Shown here: piece after piece, positions 23,546 through 34,353 of the stretch | Position numbering within the stretch: the stretch's first letter is position 1 | Layout of the letters: each line of letters starts with the position of its first letter | Assembly (NCBI RefSeq): GCF_958295425.1 | Contig: NC_081143.1 | Location: 24,559,281 to 24,623,280 of the forward strand | DNA from: Solea solea | Lineage: Eukaryota > Chordata > Actinopteri > Pleuronectiformes > Soleidae | DNA length: 64,000 bases | Direction of reading: 5' to 3' | Translations under genes and position numbers: made by a program | Notes under the pieces: generated by a model | Told to the model about the DNA's origin: nothing | The model's input: the letters and a program-made list of their open reading frames with translations, nothing else | The model's database searches: none

Positions 23546-23838
23546 AAGGGCTGCACCACTGGCGACCTCTGCCTTTCACCCTATGTCAGCTGGGATTGGC
23601 GCCAGCAGCCCCAGGACCCTCATGTGGAGGATAAAGCAGTAAATTATGAATGAATGAATGAATGAATGAATGAATGAAGGAATGAAGGACTCCACTGTGA
23701 TGAACTGGCGACCTGTCAAGGGCATACTCCGCATTACACCCGGGGATTGGGTCCAGTGACCCATGATGCTCATGTGGAGGATAAAGCAGTGGACAATGAA
23801 TGAATGAATGAATGAATGGATGAATGAATGAATGAAAG
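23546..23838 (+). repeat. Two tandem family E repeat tails with (GAAT)n
   Basis: The first unit (23546-23676) holds 'cctatgtcagctgggattgg' and 'catgtggaggataaagcag', then (ATGA)n. The second (23690-23838) repeats 'actggcgacctgtcaa' and 'catgtggaggataaagcag', then (GAAT)n. Confidence 0.75.
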
Positions 23839-24107
23839 AAGGGCTCCATAAACTGCTCTCAGTGATAAAGTAAAATCATTTTTAAAATCAATAATAGGGA
23901 GTCAATGAAGGGATGCAGTTGATGGAGTTGGTATTCTGAACGTAGCACATACATGTATGCAGGTTCTCCTCATATTGACACCACCCTGAGAGTTGACTGT
24001 CGGACAGGGGACGACCATCCATAGTGTCCATTGTCAGTAGCCCTGCTGATGTCTTCACGGCCTATTCTGCATGTAGAATCGGTGTCACCGTCCATATATG
24101 AGCGCTG

Positions 24108-24170
24108 TCACTGAGATTTTGGATTACCAGGTGAGACGACCAGCGATGGAAACTCTGGAGTCAGTGATGA
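24108..24170 (+). repeat. Dispersed repeat, copy 2 of 2
   Basis: Counterpart of 19300-19366, in the same orientation. Confidence 0.65.
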
Positions 24171-24857
24171 AAGATTTATATTGACGACAGCTCTGAGACA
24201 ATGCCTGACATCTGAGCAGTTAAGGCATCATGGAGATGCCTGGTGAGCAGCGTGCCAGGTCTGATACACATACTTGGTAATAATAATTTATTTTACAAAA
24301 GGAGTTAAGGGGAAACTCACAAAATAATCTGGCAAACAACGGAAAAATGGGAAGAGGATGTCGTTCAAACCAAACGAAAAGCAAATGAAAAAGGACACTT
24401 TAGAAGAAAGAGCTAAATTACCTGTCAGTCAAAAACTGGACTACAATCCCACTTTAAAAGAACTCAGTTAACTTTAAGGATAACAAAAATTACAGGGGTG
24501 GGACTGCATCACTATACCTAGTGTATCTAGACAAGATTAAAAATCAAACCTACAGTGAGAATGAGGGATCAGTTTTTCGAAGCTAAGGACCTGAGGCATA
24601 TAGACCGAAGTTTCTAACGCATGCTACTCAACATTACTCAAACACATCACTAGTTCACTGCTACTGAGGTGTGGACTGGGAGACGGCTTCTTGTCTTGTT
24701 CCATTGGTAGTGAGACAACTCGAGGTTCTGTGGCCGCACTAAGCGCTGTCCAGTCCACCTGCAACTCCGCCTGTCCTCTCCAATCATAGGCGAGGGACCA
24801 GACAGACTAGTTTGCATACCTAACTCAAGGCTAAATTAGGGAGGACGATGGCCATCG

Positions 24858-24977
24858 GCCGTAACACCCAGCAGAACTACTTGTCAGGGATGCTTATGTT
24901 TAACAGGGAGGTTTTACGGAGTCTAGAGAAGTGGCTCTCAGATTCCTAGTACCCAACCAACACTCTGGGCACGCAGG
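24858..24977 (+). pseudogene. Broken fragment of a gene 1-like glycosyltransferase
   Basis: Aligns with gene 1 nucleotides of about 22550-22685. 'gaactacttgtcagggatgc', 'tttaacagggaggtt', 'gattcctagtacccaacc' and 'aacactctgggca' correspond to 'gaactacttgacagggatgc', 'gttaacagggaggtt', 'gattcccggtatccaacc' and 'tacactctgggca'. About 30 bases are missing in the middle, frames shift, and the Arg of the SRYP segment is replaced by a TAG-containing string. It is nearest to gene 1, not to genes 2 or 3. Only this part, between the metal site and the E-D motif, is recognisable. The flanks look like unrelated repeats, so it is the remnant of a duplicated copy. Confidence 0.85.
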
Positions 24978-26052
24978 GCCGGTTCTAGGCAGGCATATAT
25001 GAGGGGGCAGTCAGAAATGTGTAGGGGCCATCATGTGTACACCTCATGCTCCAGCACTTGTTTTTCTGTGCTTATAGTAACGATGCTTTCTTCATTGAAA
25101 AGGGTCCAACCCCAACCTAAAGAAGTGGATTGCACTTTGTCAGGCCTCTACCTTCAGACCTGTCCAACTTGGGTGTCCCACCTGAAGACTAAGCTCCTGC
25201 TGGTATAGCTCTTAAGGTCACTGAGGCACACAACCCCCCTGACCACAATAAGGTGGCAATCCCTCAGGGGGGGGGGGGGGGGGGAGGGGGGACTGAAAAA
25301 TAAAATAAAACATCCTTCATCCAGATTTTATCAACCAACAACATAACATTTATCTTAACTGGATGGCCTAATTCTCAAATTTTAACCTAAAATAGGACTT
25401 CACACACTATAGTCAATATTTACAAAACTGAAAGGTAGTCTTATGAATAATAATAAAACATCTTCTCAAACTAATTTATAAAACACAACAGATATACAGC
25501 AGAACTTTTTTTTTGGCAACTTAACAGCTCAAAAAACGAATTTCTCTCCGCTGTGATTATATATATATAAAAAAAAACAGTATAGAACTACAGCCTGGGG
25601 CGGGGCTTTACGTAGGGTCCGTCAGACACAGGTCACAGTGGACATGGCGCTGCTCCTTCAAAGTCTAACCCACTCCGTGGCCGTGCTGAAACCTGACACA
25701 AACTGTCAGGCTACGTCTTGGCTCATTTGCATACTGCAACAGTGATTGGATGTTTACTGAGGGCTGAGGGGTGTGTGTGTGTGTCTGTGCTGCGCAGCCT
25801 GTGAATACAAGCACAGCGGAGGGACAGAGAGATGAGAGGGATGTATCGTGTGTGTCCCTTTTTCGGCGGATTTTCCCGCCACTGCAGATTATTTTGTCAA
25901 CTTGTAATGTATATTAATTTTGTGAGTATATTAAAATGTGCTTTCTATTAAGACATTACAACATGATCATCAGGAGCAAGCTTCTGTCCGATGGCCAAGT
26001 GGCAAGATAAACAAAAGCTCCAATTAAAATGTACAACTGTGACAGACCAGAT
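24978..26052. other. Intergenic stretch with GC-box patch
   Basis: Contains a fragment at 25234-25265 that matches, in reverse, the start of the LINE-like repeat at 46222. A poly-G run follows at 25268-25284. A patch at 25595-25900 has 'ggggcggggc', a perfect ATTTGCAT octamer at about 25725-25732, 'attgg', and a 33-codon ORF starting at 25644. Function unknown. Confidence 0.4.
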
Positions 26053-26543
26053 TAACCCCTGGCCAAAATAAACCCGGGCATAGTTTGGCCCAGGCCAGAG
26101 TATACCCGGGGAATAAACTGTCTTAGGCCAAACTATGCCTGGGGGTAGGCCTAGGCCATACATTACCCATTACTTAAAATACCCTACCCTACTTAAAGAG
26201 ATTTTGACTGTATTTACACTTGGATTGTATTTGATTGTATATTCACTCACTACAGGAACAGGAACAGGAACATGTATTTACCCTGGAATAAGATTTTGGT
26301 GGACGGCATCATTTCACAAGCCACAATTTTGCTTCAAGGACACAGCTGGAACCCCAATAATATGTTGAACAATTAAGTCATTCTTTGTGTAAATACAATC
26401 AAAACCTCTTTACACAAGAGGGGTATAGTCTGGCCTAGGCTAATTTATACTCTGCATTTAAAGCAGCCTAGGCCATAATATAAGCGGGGTATAATCCTAG
26501 CATAGGCCGCTTTAACCCCCAGGTTTATTCTGGACTGGGGGTA
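26053..26543 (+). mobile_element. Hairpin-type non-autonomous DNA element (family B)
   Basis: About 490 bp with long inverted arms. The left end 'taacccctggccaaaataaa' pairs with the reverse complement of the right end, 'tacccccagtccagaataaa'. Further in, 'aagagattttgactgtattt' on the left matches the reverse complement of 'aaatacaatcaaaacctctt' on the right. Both arms also carry repeated 'ggcctaggcc' and 'tataccc' motifs. There is no coding capacity. A partial inverted copy lies at 20400-20558. Superfamily not assigned. Confidence 0.8.
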
Positions 26544-27367
26544 CACCACCACGGAATAGTTATTTTGGTTTCCCTTTGACAGTGACTAAAGCAGATTTGA
26601 ATCACCTGCTGGGGAGGAAAGCAACTTCCTCTCATACAGGTGCAGAACATGCATGCAGGTTGCTTGTTGGCCGTTATCATTGCAGATTATTGTAATTTAT
26701 TGCTTGACAGATAACAACGGAGGTGACGTTCTGGTCGGTCCCGGGTCTAAAGGTTACACTGAGATGAGGTGAAATGTTAACTGAGCTTGTGTTTGGTCAC
26801 TGATATAAAGGTGCAGCGCTGCAAAACGGAGAGTTTGTGTCAAAATACACACATTTGCACTGTATGATTATACTGAATGAGTATCTGCAGCAAATACACG
26901 ATGTACACTTTTACATTCACTGTACAAACATCATTTCCTACTTAAGTTTGTATTTTCAATAATTTTTTACTGTTTTATGTTTTACCCTATGTTATCAAAT
27001 AGAGGTGATTTAACGATATGTGCATCCTGACCAACATAACAACATTATTGTGGTAAAACAATGACTTGAAACACTGAAATGACCTCATCTTTTGGTAAGA
27101 AACAAATAGTTTTTTGTTTTTAAATTACAGATAGGATACACATGTTTTTTATAGTGAAAGACAAGAATCTAAATAAGATAATTATAAATCATTAAGTCCT
27201 ATGATTGCAAAGATACTGTATATTGGCATTTTTTTGTGATTCTTCGTCATTGACGACGATCTCGATACTGGAACTTTAACATGATCAACTCATTGTTAAT
27301 GTCTTTAGTTTATCACTGTACAGGATTGAACTGCATATTATCCCACACCTGCAAACAACTTACTTTC

Positions 27368-27512
27368 TTTAGAGCAACAAAGAAACCAGAAAATACTGGA
27401 TATTCACGTCAAAGGCGGTGAAATCACAGAACTTTCTTTTATTGAAAAAAAAACCATTAGTTTGGTATTGATTACTTATCGATTAATGGATGCATTGTTG
27501 CAGCCGAGCTAA
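27368..27512 (-). mobile_element. Fragment of hAT-like MITE (family A)
   Basis: 'gagcaacaaagaaaccagaa' and 'attacttatcgattaatgga' followed by 'attgttgcagccgagct' are the reverse-orientation counterparts of the family A ends. Confidence 0.55.
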
Positions 27513-28069
27513 CATAAAGCGCAGCAGCCGCTGTTCAGTGTGTGACCATTCTTATTTCAGTGTCTTATTTGTTTAGCGTCCTGTTTGTGGGGATTATTGT
27601 TTCAGTGGGATTAAAAAGTAGATCAGTGCGTGTGTGTGGTTCATCTGCACTGATTAAGACTGGAGTTACTTTTAATACAGTTTAAAGTCAAATAGATATA
27701 GGAAATGTAACAGTTTGACGTGTATGGAGAGGAGGGATGTGAGCTTTTAAGAACCTGATGAGATCATTTGATAAATAAACAAAGTAGACAAGCGTATGAC
27801 ATCTAGTGGTGGACAAAGTATATGACGGTAATATCACGCTCACTCACTCACTCATCTTCGACCGCCACATATAGAGACAGATGCAGACATCTGCATATAT
27901 GTAATATATATATTAATATATATCATCACCATTATTATTATTATTATTATGCTGTAATTAAAGTTAATATCAATATAATACTTTATCAGCAATCTCTGCT
28001 GATATATATGTATATATATATATATGTTTATATTTATATTTATATTTATATACATATACATATTTATTT

Positions 28070-28155
28070 ATATCGAGAAACTATCACGTTATTTCGAGAT
28101 AAGATTGTTTTCTCGTTATAACGAGAAAACCTCGTATCTCGTTATAACGAGAGAG
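28070..28155. repeat. Palindromic CGTTATAACGAG repeat
   Basis: 'ctcgttataacgag' occurs twice (about 28114 and 28138) and is self-complementary. 'tatcgagaaactatcacg' and 'ttatttcgagataag' before it look like diverged units. Confidence 0.75.
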
Positions 28156-28389
28156 TTTGATTTGAAAATCAATTCATCAAAATTGTCCAAAAGCATTCTG
28201 ATTGGGAAGAGACCACGCTCATGTTTATAGAAAGTTTTGAGCCGATTTTTGTCAATATCTTTCCAACTTTAGCGAACTGCTGTGGGTGTGTGGGAGAGTG
28301 AGGGTGTGTGCCTGTGTTGGTACCTCACGGCATTTTGTTTTTTTTGTCATGACACTGTCAGATAAGTCAACAGGGAAGTGGATCGTGTT

Positions 28390-28551
28390 GAGCTGACCAG
28401 GAACTCAGTCTCTCACTTGAGCTGAGCAGACCGAGACAACACAAAAACAAAAACAAAGGCTGAATGGTCACCAAACTGCTGGCAGCAGAAGGGGACACGT
28501 ACCGCCGGGAGTTCGGTTAAAAGAGAAAAGAAGGACAGAAACAAACCGCAG
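28390..28551 (+). other. Probable untranslated exon 1 of gene 2 (with upstream ORF)
   Basis: Ends at a consensus donor CAG|GTAAGT (28552). It holds an in-frame stop (TGA 28423-28425) and no in-frame ATG, so translation must begin in exon 2. It contains an upstream ORF of 18 codons (28464-28520, starting MVTKLLAAEG) that ends before the splice site and could damp translation. The 5' limit is uncertain. Confidence 0.55.
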
Positions 28552-28713
28552 GTAAGTCCGCACGAGCGTGAAAGGGGAGACACAGTGGCGTTTGTCATTA
28601 ACTCTTCACTCACATGTACTAACCTGCGACTCGTTCATTGATGAGGGAACTTAAATTCACTCAGCTCCGTTGTTCTTTACTTGTTTTATTTGGGTCATTT
28701 AACCTTAAATCTG

Positions 28714-29080
28714 TGAGTTCATATATGTATATACATACATATATACAGACATATACATATATATGTGTATATATATATATATATATATACATACATACAT
28801 GCATACATATATACATATATACATATACATATACACATACATATATGTGTATATATATACATACATACATATATACATATACATATATACATACATACAT
28901 ACATATATACACACACACATATATATGTATATATATATACATACATACATACATATATACATATACATATACATATATATACACATATACATATATATAC
29001 ATACATACATACATATATACACACACACATATATGTATATATATAGATATATATACATATATATATACATACACACACAA
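28714..29080. repeat. Long ATAC/ATAT/ACAT compound microsatellite
   Basis: About 370 bases of alternating purine/pyrimidine TA-CA sequence. It creates long Tyr/Ile/His/Thr-rich open frames in nearly all six frames, none of them a gene. Confidence 0.95.
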
Positions 29081-29267
29081 GCGATAACTTGTGTATATGA
29101 AAGCAAATACCAGCCCAGCAGACTTTGCTTTAGTTTTGCACACCTGACCTGTTCTGTCAGTCATGCAAAACTTTGACGCTCTAAAAGAAGTTGTTTCACA
29201 GGTCAGACCTGCTTGTCCTCGCAGTCACAGACAACGGAACAATGCATTCTTTTAACCTTCAATGACA

Positions 29268-29462
29268 ACAGTAGCAGTGGAACAGTTTGACGTTCTGGAA
29301 TGTCTTGTTTTTGTCCACAAACCAAAATGATTCAGTTTGAATGATTTCTTTGTTATTATTATTGGAGCAAAGACATTAAGAAAATATTCACATTTAAGAA
29401 GCTGAAACAATCAGAAATCGTGTTTTAACCAAGAAAAAAAACAACGAATTGAGTAATTGTTA
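29268..29462 (-). mobile_element. Fragment of hAT-like MITE (family A)
   Basis: 'aatgtcttgtttttgtccac', 'aaaccaaaatgattcagttt', 'ttcacatttaagaagctg' and 'gaattgagtaattgtt' occur in the reverse-orientation order of the complete copy at 56355-56714. Confidence 0.7.
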
Positions 29463-30495
29463 AGTATTTTATTGTTAAGTGTTATAAGTATATAGTGTGA
29501 GCTATGACATTTTCTTGAGCATTTCTGAAGCTCAGACACAGCTGAGCCTCCCGGTGAAGTTTGAAATAACACGTGGCCGTCGACGGACGCGAAGAAAAGA
29601 AAAGACACGATGACACACAGTTCAATGTGACAGTAACAGGTGAATGAGTGAAATGATGCACCGGTTTTTTTGTGTGTTTTTTTACTCTCTAGACCCTTTC
29701 TGTGTGTCAGTCCATGCATTATTACTGACAAACGTCTTAATATGCTACAGAACTGGTCAGACTCGCTGACTTTTCTCCACAAAGAAATTCAGAGTAATTG
29801 CACAAAGCCACTAAAACTATTTGGAATGTCCTAAGGAGGGGGAAACAAGTGGTGTACAGAGCAACAGACATAGACGACGGGAACATTGTAAGAACTGCAA
29901 AGAGGCTTCACTAGAAGATGCATACAGAGACAAAGCTCCAACATTCTCGTTCAACTTTTTAATCAATTCAACCCTCATCTTATTTGTCGTGAAGCTTCTT
30001 TGTAACTGTAAGAGCAGAATTGAATGATAAACTACAGTATTTTAAAATGAAATGCAACTATTTTTCCAGCTTTTTGTTACTAGAAGGAACTTTCTCATCT
30101 TGTTCTATTAGACTGACTTATGACAACAAATCATTTCATAATGATCCCTGTGCTTTCTTTCTTTCTTTCTTACAAAAGCGATGACTCGTGCTGCAATTTG
30201 CATGTCCTTGTACACCTGCTTGTGCTCCGGAAGTTCTGCTATTTATTCTGCAAATATAGTATCGCCTCTCCAAATCAACAAAGTAGTGTGTAATTTAGAG
30301 AATGTAAACAGAGCGTAAAGAAAGAAAGAGAACAATGATTATCCTCCAAGCTTGTAGTATAAAGAAATAGAGTCTTAAGATCTAAACGTAACAAAGTATG
30401 GTTTTTAAACTTAATACAATCACGTGTTGCTGTTTTACCTGAATCACATTTTATTAACACTGAATCTCTCTCTCTTTGTCTTCTTTCAGTTTAAG

Positions 30496-31551
30496 ATGAA
30501 TATGACAAGGAAAAACGTGCAATACATGTTTTTTGGCACCCTGGCGGTGATGATCATCTTCATTGTCTATCTCAACTTTGACCAAACGTGGGAGATTTGG
30601 AACAATGCCTTCAGGATGAACATCATAAATTTTGTCTTTTTAGCAACTACTCCAGAAGCACCGTCGACAACAATATCTACAACAGAAGAACCACACTGGG
30701 AAGATCCTGGACCATTTCATGTGGCCTATCCAGGGAATTACAAATTCATCATGGATGACACGCCAGTGTGTAAGACCAGGGATCCCTTTGTGATTTTGAT
30801 GGTCCCCGTTGCACCCGGTGAGGTGAAAGTTCGGGACGCCATTCGAGAGACATGGGGCAATGAGAAAATAGTTCTGGGTCAGGTGGTGGACACCCTCTTC
30901 ATACTGGGTCGGCCTGGAGGAGCTGATGCGGAGCAGATGCAAGAGAAGCTCCAGCAGGAGAACCAGGAGCACCACGATCTGATTCAGAGCAACTTCCGGG
31001 ACAGCTACTACAACCTGACCATCAAGTCCATGGTCATGCTGGAGTGGCTGGTTGCAAACTGCAATAACAGCGCTTACTTCATAAAGATCGACTCCGATAC
31101 ATTACTCCATGTCCCAAACTTGGTTAAACTTCTGATGGACCCGAGCACGGCCAAACAGAACTACATGTCCGGTTTGGTTTGGTGGCACAGCCCAGTTATA
31201 AGAGACTCAAACAACAGGTTCTTTCTGCCACCCGAGATCATTGCCGAGCCAGAGTACCCACCTTATCCTCTGGGCATGTCCTACGTCATGTCCCTGGACC
31301 TCCCACGCAAAATTTTAGGTATCTCCACTCAGATTAAACCAATCTACATCGAAGACGCCTACATGGGTATGTGTCTGAAACGCCTGGGCATTTCCCCCAC
31401 TGAACCACCCGCACCCGGTATGTATTTAGTCGCCCCCAAGCATCCGCTGAGCAACTGCACCCTTTCAAAAGCCGTCGTTGTGATGACGACGGGCATACCA
31501 TTGATGAAGAATTACTGGGAGAGGACCAAAGACCCGGACCTTACATGCTGA
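30496..31551 (+). CDS. Gene 2: beta-1,3-galactosyltransferase-like (GT31)
   Basis: A 351-residue type II Golgi glycosyltransferase of the B3GALT group. Its membrane anchor is at about 8-26. The Thr/Ser/Pro-rich stem (about 51-66, TTPEAPSTTISTTEEP) is probably O-glycosylated. The catalytic domain starts near 92. Motifs are RDAIRETWG (113-121), metal-binding DSD (199-201), EDAY with acidic residues at 286-287, and a C-terminal Cys. N-glycosylation sequons are at 173, 190 and 320. The start ATG lies six bases after the acceptor 'cttctttcag'. The frame stays open further upstream only through the intron's pyrimidine tract, and exon 1 has an in-frame stop. The conserved 'YCSG' region of classic B3GALTs reads YPLG here. 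Gene 3 is its close paralogue, in convergent orientation. Substrate not predictable. Confidence 0.92.
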   Translation: MNMTRKNVQYMFFGTLAVMIIFIVYLNFDQTWEIWNNAFRMNIINFVFLATTPEAPSTTISTTEEPHWEDPGPFHVAYPGNYKFIMDDTPVCKTRDPFVILMVPVAPGEVKVRDAIRETWGNEKIVLGQVVDTLFILGRPGGADAEQMQEKLQQENQEHHDLIQSNFRDSYYNLTIKSMVMLEWLVANCNNSAYFIKIDSDTLLHVPNLVKLLMDPSTAKQNYMSGLVWWHSPVIRDSNNRFFLPPEIIAEPEYPPYPLGMSYVMSLDLPRKILGISTQIKPIYIEDAYMGMCLKRLGISPTEPPAPGMYLVAPKHPLSNCTLSKAVVVMTTGIPLMKNYWERTKDPDLTC

Positions 31552-31559
31552 ACATATGC

Positions 31560-32281
31560 CACTGCAAAAACTCAAAATCTTGCCAAGTTTATTTTTCTAA
31601 TTGCTAGTCAAAATATCTCATCACACCTTTAATCCCCTAAAGAGTAAGATACAGTGAGATAAAGGAGCTTGTTTTTAGACAGTGCATCTTGAATATCTTG
31701 TTAAGTGGAACAGTAACAGTGAAAACATGTTATTTGGAGTCACAGCTTTTGTGACACGTCATAAGGTTGTTAAGCTGTTGTGTTATTTGCATTGAATTGA
31801 GACAACAAACCTGCTTTATTTAAAACTACATGGTCAACATGCCCGACTCACAACTCACAAGGCACAGAACAGTGTGGCTGTTTTTCTTACGTAGGTGGTG
31901 GACTTAAATCTAGAACAGTGTCACAACTAAACATTAGTTAAATACACTTAACACAAACAGGATGACAAAAAAAGATGCTACCTTTGAGGGGAAACTACTA
32001 TTTTTGAGCATCACAAGCTTATGCTGAGACATAAGACATCACAATACTCGTAAAATATAGCTGAAAATGAGTTTTTCCAGCTGATTTCAAGATCACCCTA
32101 ATCTTGTAAGGTTTAAATATAATGTCTTATTTCAATAAATCTTACCAAGAGACTTGAGATTTGTTTTATTGGCAAAAAAAATAAAAATAATACAAGATAT
32201 TTTTTGCTTGTAATAAGCAAAAATAAATCTTGTATTATTATTTTTTTTTTGCTTATTTTTGGAGAGGCCTTTTTTCCAGTG
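31560..32281 (+). mobile_element. Transposon-like repeat in gene 2 3' region
   Basis: Begins 'cactgcaaaaactcaaaatc' 8 bases after the stop codon and ends 'ttttttccagtg', giving short inverted ends of CACTGC/GAAAAA type. Inside are 'ctagtcaaaatatctcatca' and 'atcttaccaagagacttgag'. From memory this matches a common fish non-autonomous element. No clear target-site duplication was found by eye. Confidence 0.6.
32134..32139 (+). terminator. Possible polyadenylation signal of gene 2
   Basis: AATAAA within 'tatttcaataaatcttacc', about 580 bases after the stop and inside the repeat at 31560-32281. If used, the transposon would supply the 3' end of the mRNA. Confidence 0.4.
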
Positions 32282-34312
32282 TGAAGACTTGAATTTAGTT
32301 TTTTTGGGGATGGGGTTAATGTCTTTGATTATACATGAGCCCATAAAAAAAAAGAAAAAGAAAAATCTAAGCTATAGAAAAGTCTGCATAAAAATGGATT
32401 TGTAGAGCTCTAGGTGGGGAGTGTAGACATAACAAGGGTAGCCAAAGAGTTTATCTTAAAATAGGATTCAGTCAATAAATAGGATTTTGTCTTATTTTTT
32501 TGTAAAGCTGCCACAAAATAGCATTTGTAAAGTGTTATGTTATTTGTGAAATCATGGGATTTGGCCTTGTTTCGTGTGTTTTTTTAATGGGGGATTTCTT
32601 TTTGAAACGGTAAACTGAAGTTGCTTTGTGAATGTGAACAAATGTACTGCTGTACCATAGGGCTGCTCAGGGCATGTGGGAAATTCTAGATCCGTTATTA
32701 GGGACACCATCAGATGTGTTTGTATTATTTATATTGAAAATGTAAAAAAAGTGTTTCATTGAAGTGTAAAGGTGAACTGTTTTATACTTTGAGATAACAG
32801 CGGGACCGTTTGGATCTGGTTTGTGTTTCTGCACTGCTGTGATTTCACCACGGGGGGGCAGGAAAACATCACATTCAGTCTGCATCGGTGTCTGTTGAAT
32901 GCTCCTCAACAGAGACACAAGAGTTTATGGACAATCACACTGGCAAAGTTGAATTTGGCTCCTTTTTTATGCTTTGATGTGTACTAAAAGATCACGTGAC
33001 ACAAGAAAACAAACCTAGTCATGGTTGTGATATTTAATTTAATCTTTATTTATGTATACTCATTTTCTTGAATGGAAACAGAGCAAATGTCTTCAAATGT
33101 CAAGTTTTCACCCTCGATTGCGGTGGAAAAGTTGGCACATTGATAAAAAGGTGATTGCAAATGAGTGCTCAAATGAGTGAATAAAAGGTCATGGTCACAT
33201 TCTTTATACGCATCGGTATATTTGGTTTACTGTGAAGTGAGTTGGCTTCCTCCACACACACATACAACATTTAGTCATAGTAGTGACAACAATAAAAGTA
33301 AAGTGACAACAGTGCTTCATACAAAAAAGACAAGGATCAAAAGAAGAGCGTGAATCATCAAAAGGATAAAAACAAAACCACACAATACAGGGTTTCATAA
33401 TAGCCGGGTTTTAATATTCTAGTAATACAAAGCTAAATTCAAATTGGTGAAGTATTCCTTTAAATTCTGCCTGCACATGAGAGGATTTTCAAATCTCACT
33501 TGATTTTGCAAAAAATGTGGGAGTCCACAGACACAAACTTTGTAACCGATCCAGTCGAAGACACAGGACCCACTGATGCATCCGATGACGTTAAAATCAC
33601 CCGTTAACGTCTCACACTACAGGAAAAATCAGCCTGCAATGGTAAAATGATATAATATGCCGTTTTTATCCCTTTTTTTAAATATATTTTATTGCCTCGC
33701 ACTGGAGAACTTAAAAAAAGTGTTATTGGTGTTGTATGACAGACTATAGGGATCTTAGGTGGCAGCAATCACTGAGCACAATGACCATACCTTTGTGTGT
33801 GCAGTTTCATTCTCGTTCATCCCCAGCTGTCTATGATCTGTTCTCCCTCTGTCAGACTAGGAGGATCCCACAAGTCAAAAGGGCCCACTCGCCCTTTTTT
33901 CCTGCTGACTGCGGCTGGCATAAATCACACAGATGCTGAAAACCCAAACCCTGTATCCACACATTACTCAAAAATCCAGCTCAGTCGCTGGCAAAAAAGG
34001 GTGTAAATCACTGTTGGCTGTACCCACTGTGCAAAAACTACCATGTTACATCTGGCAAATGAATGATGTAAAAGAAAAAACCCTTTTGTTTTAGGTTTTC
34101 AGATTTACAGTTGTTACCTGAACCCACCAGGTCAGAGCAGAGCGACTCCCATCTCTTTCATTTGTTATGTAGATCTGCTCTACTTCCTGTCTGCACTCAC
34201 CAGACTCTTGTTTGGGTGTGTCTGTCTGCTGCATCTGCCATTCCAATATACCGTCTTGTTTGTTTAAGGTACAAACACAAAAAACGCTCATAGATCATAG
34301 ACTAGATTTATT

Positions 34313-34314
<2 letters not shown>

Positions 34315-34352
<38 letters not shown>
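34315..34352. repeat. (AC)n microsatellite
   Basis: Pure AC tract of nearly 40 bases. Confidence 0.95.

Positions 34353-34353
<1 letters not shown>

Larger units (their letters stand above)
22955..24857 (+). other. Gene 1 3' untranslated region and intergenic repeats
   Basis: AATAAA occurs 9 bases after the stop (22963) and again at 23471. The stretch includes (GA)n at 23258-23298 and two tandem family E tails with (GAAT)n at 23546-23838. A repeat shared with the gene 1 intron is at 24108-24170. No further gene is seen. Confidence 0.6.
26544..28389. other. Intergenic stretch
   Basis: AT-rich. Holds a reversed family A MITE fragment at about 27368-27512, AT microsatellites at 27895-28065, and a palindromic 'cgttataacgag' repeat at 28070-28155. 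No exon is supported. Confidence 0.5.
28552..30489 (+). other. Intron of gene 2
   Basis: Runs from GTAAGT to the acceptor 'ctctttgtcttctttcag'. Contains the roughly 370-bp ATAC-type microsatellite at 28714-29080 and a reversed family A fragment at 29268-29462. No additional exon is seen. Confidence 0.55.

Noticed and set aside
28661..29164. Several open frames of 90-167 codons on both strands
   Set aside because: Produced by the ATAC/ATAT microsatellite; composed of Tyr, Ile, His, Thr, Val and Cys only.
30424..30495. Upstream extension of gene 2 to a Met at 30424
   Set aside because: The extra 24 codons read through the intron's polypyrimidine tract and acceptor (ending 30489), so they are not coding.
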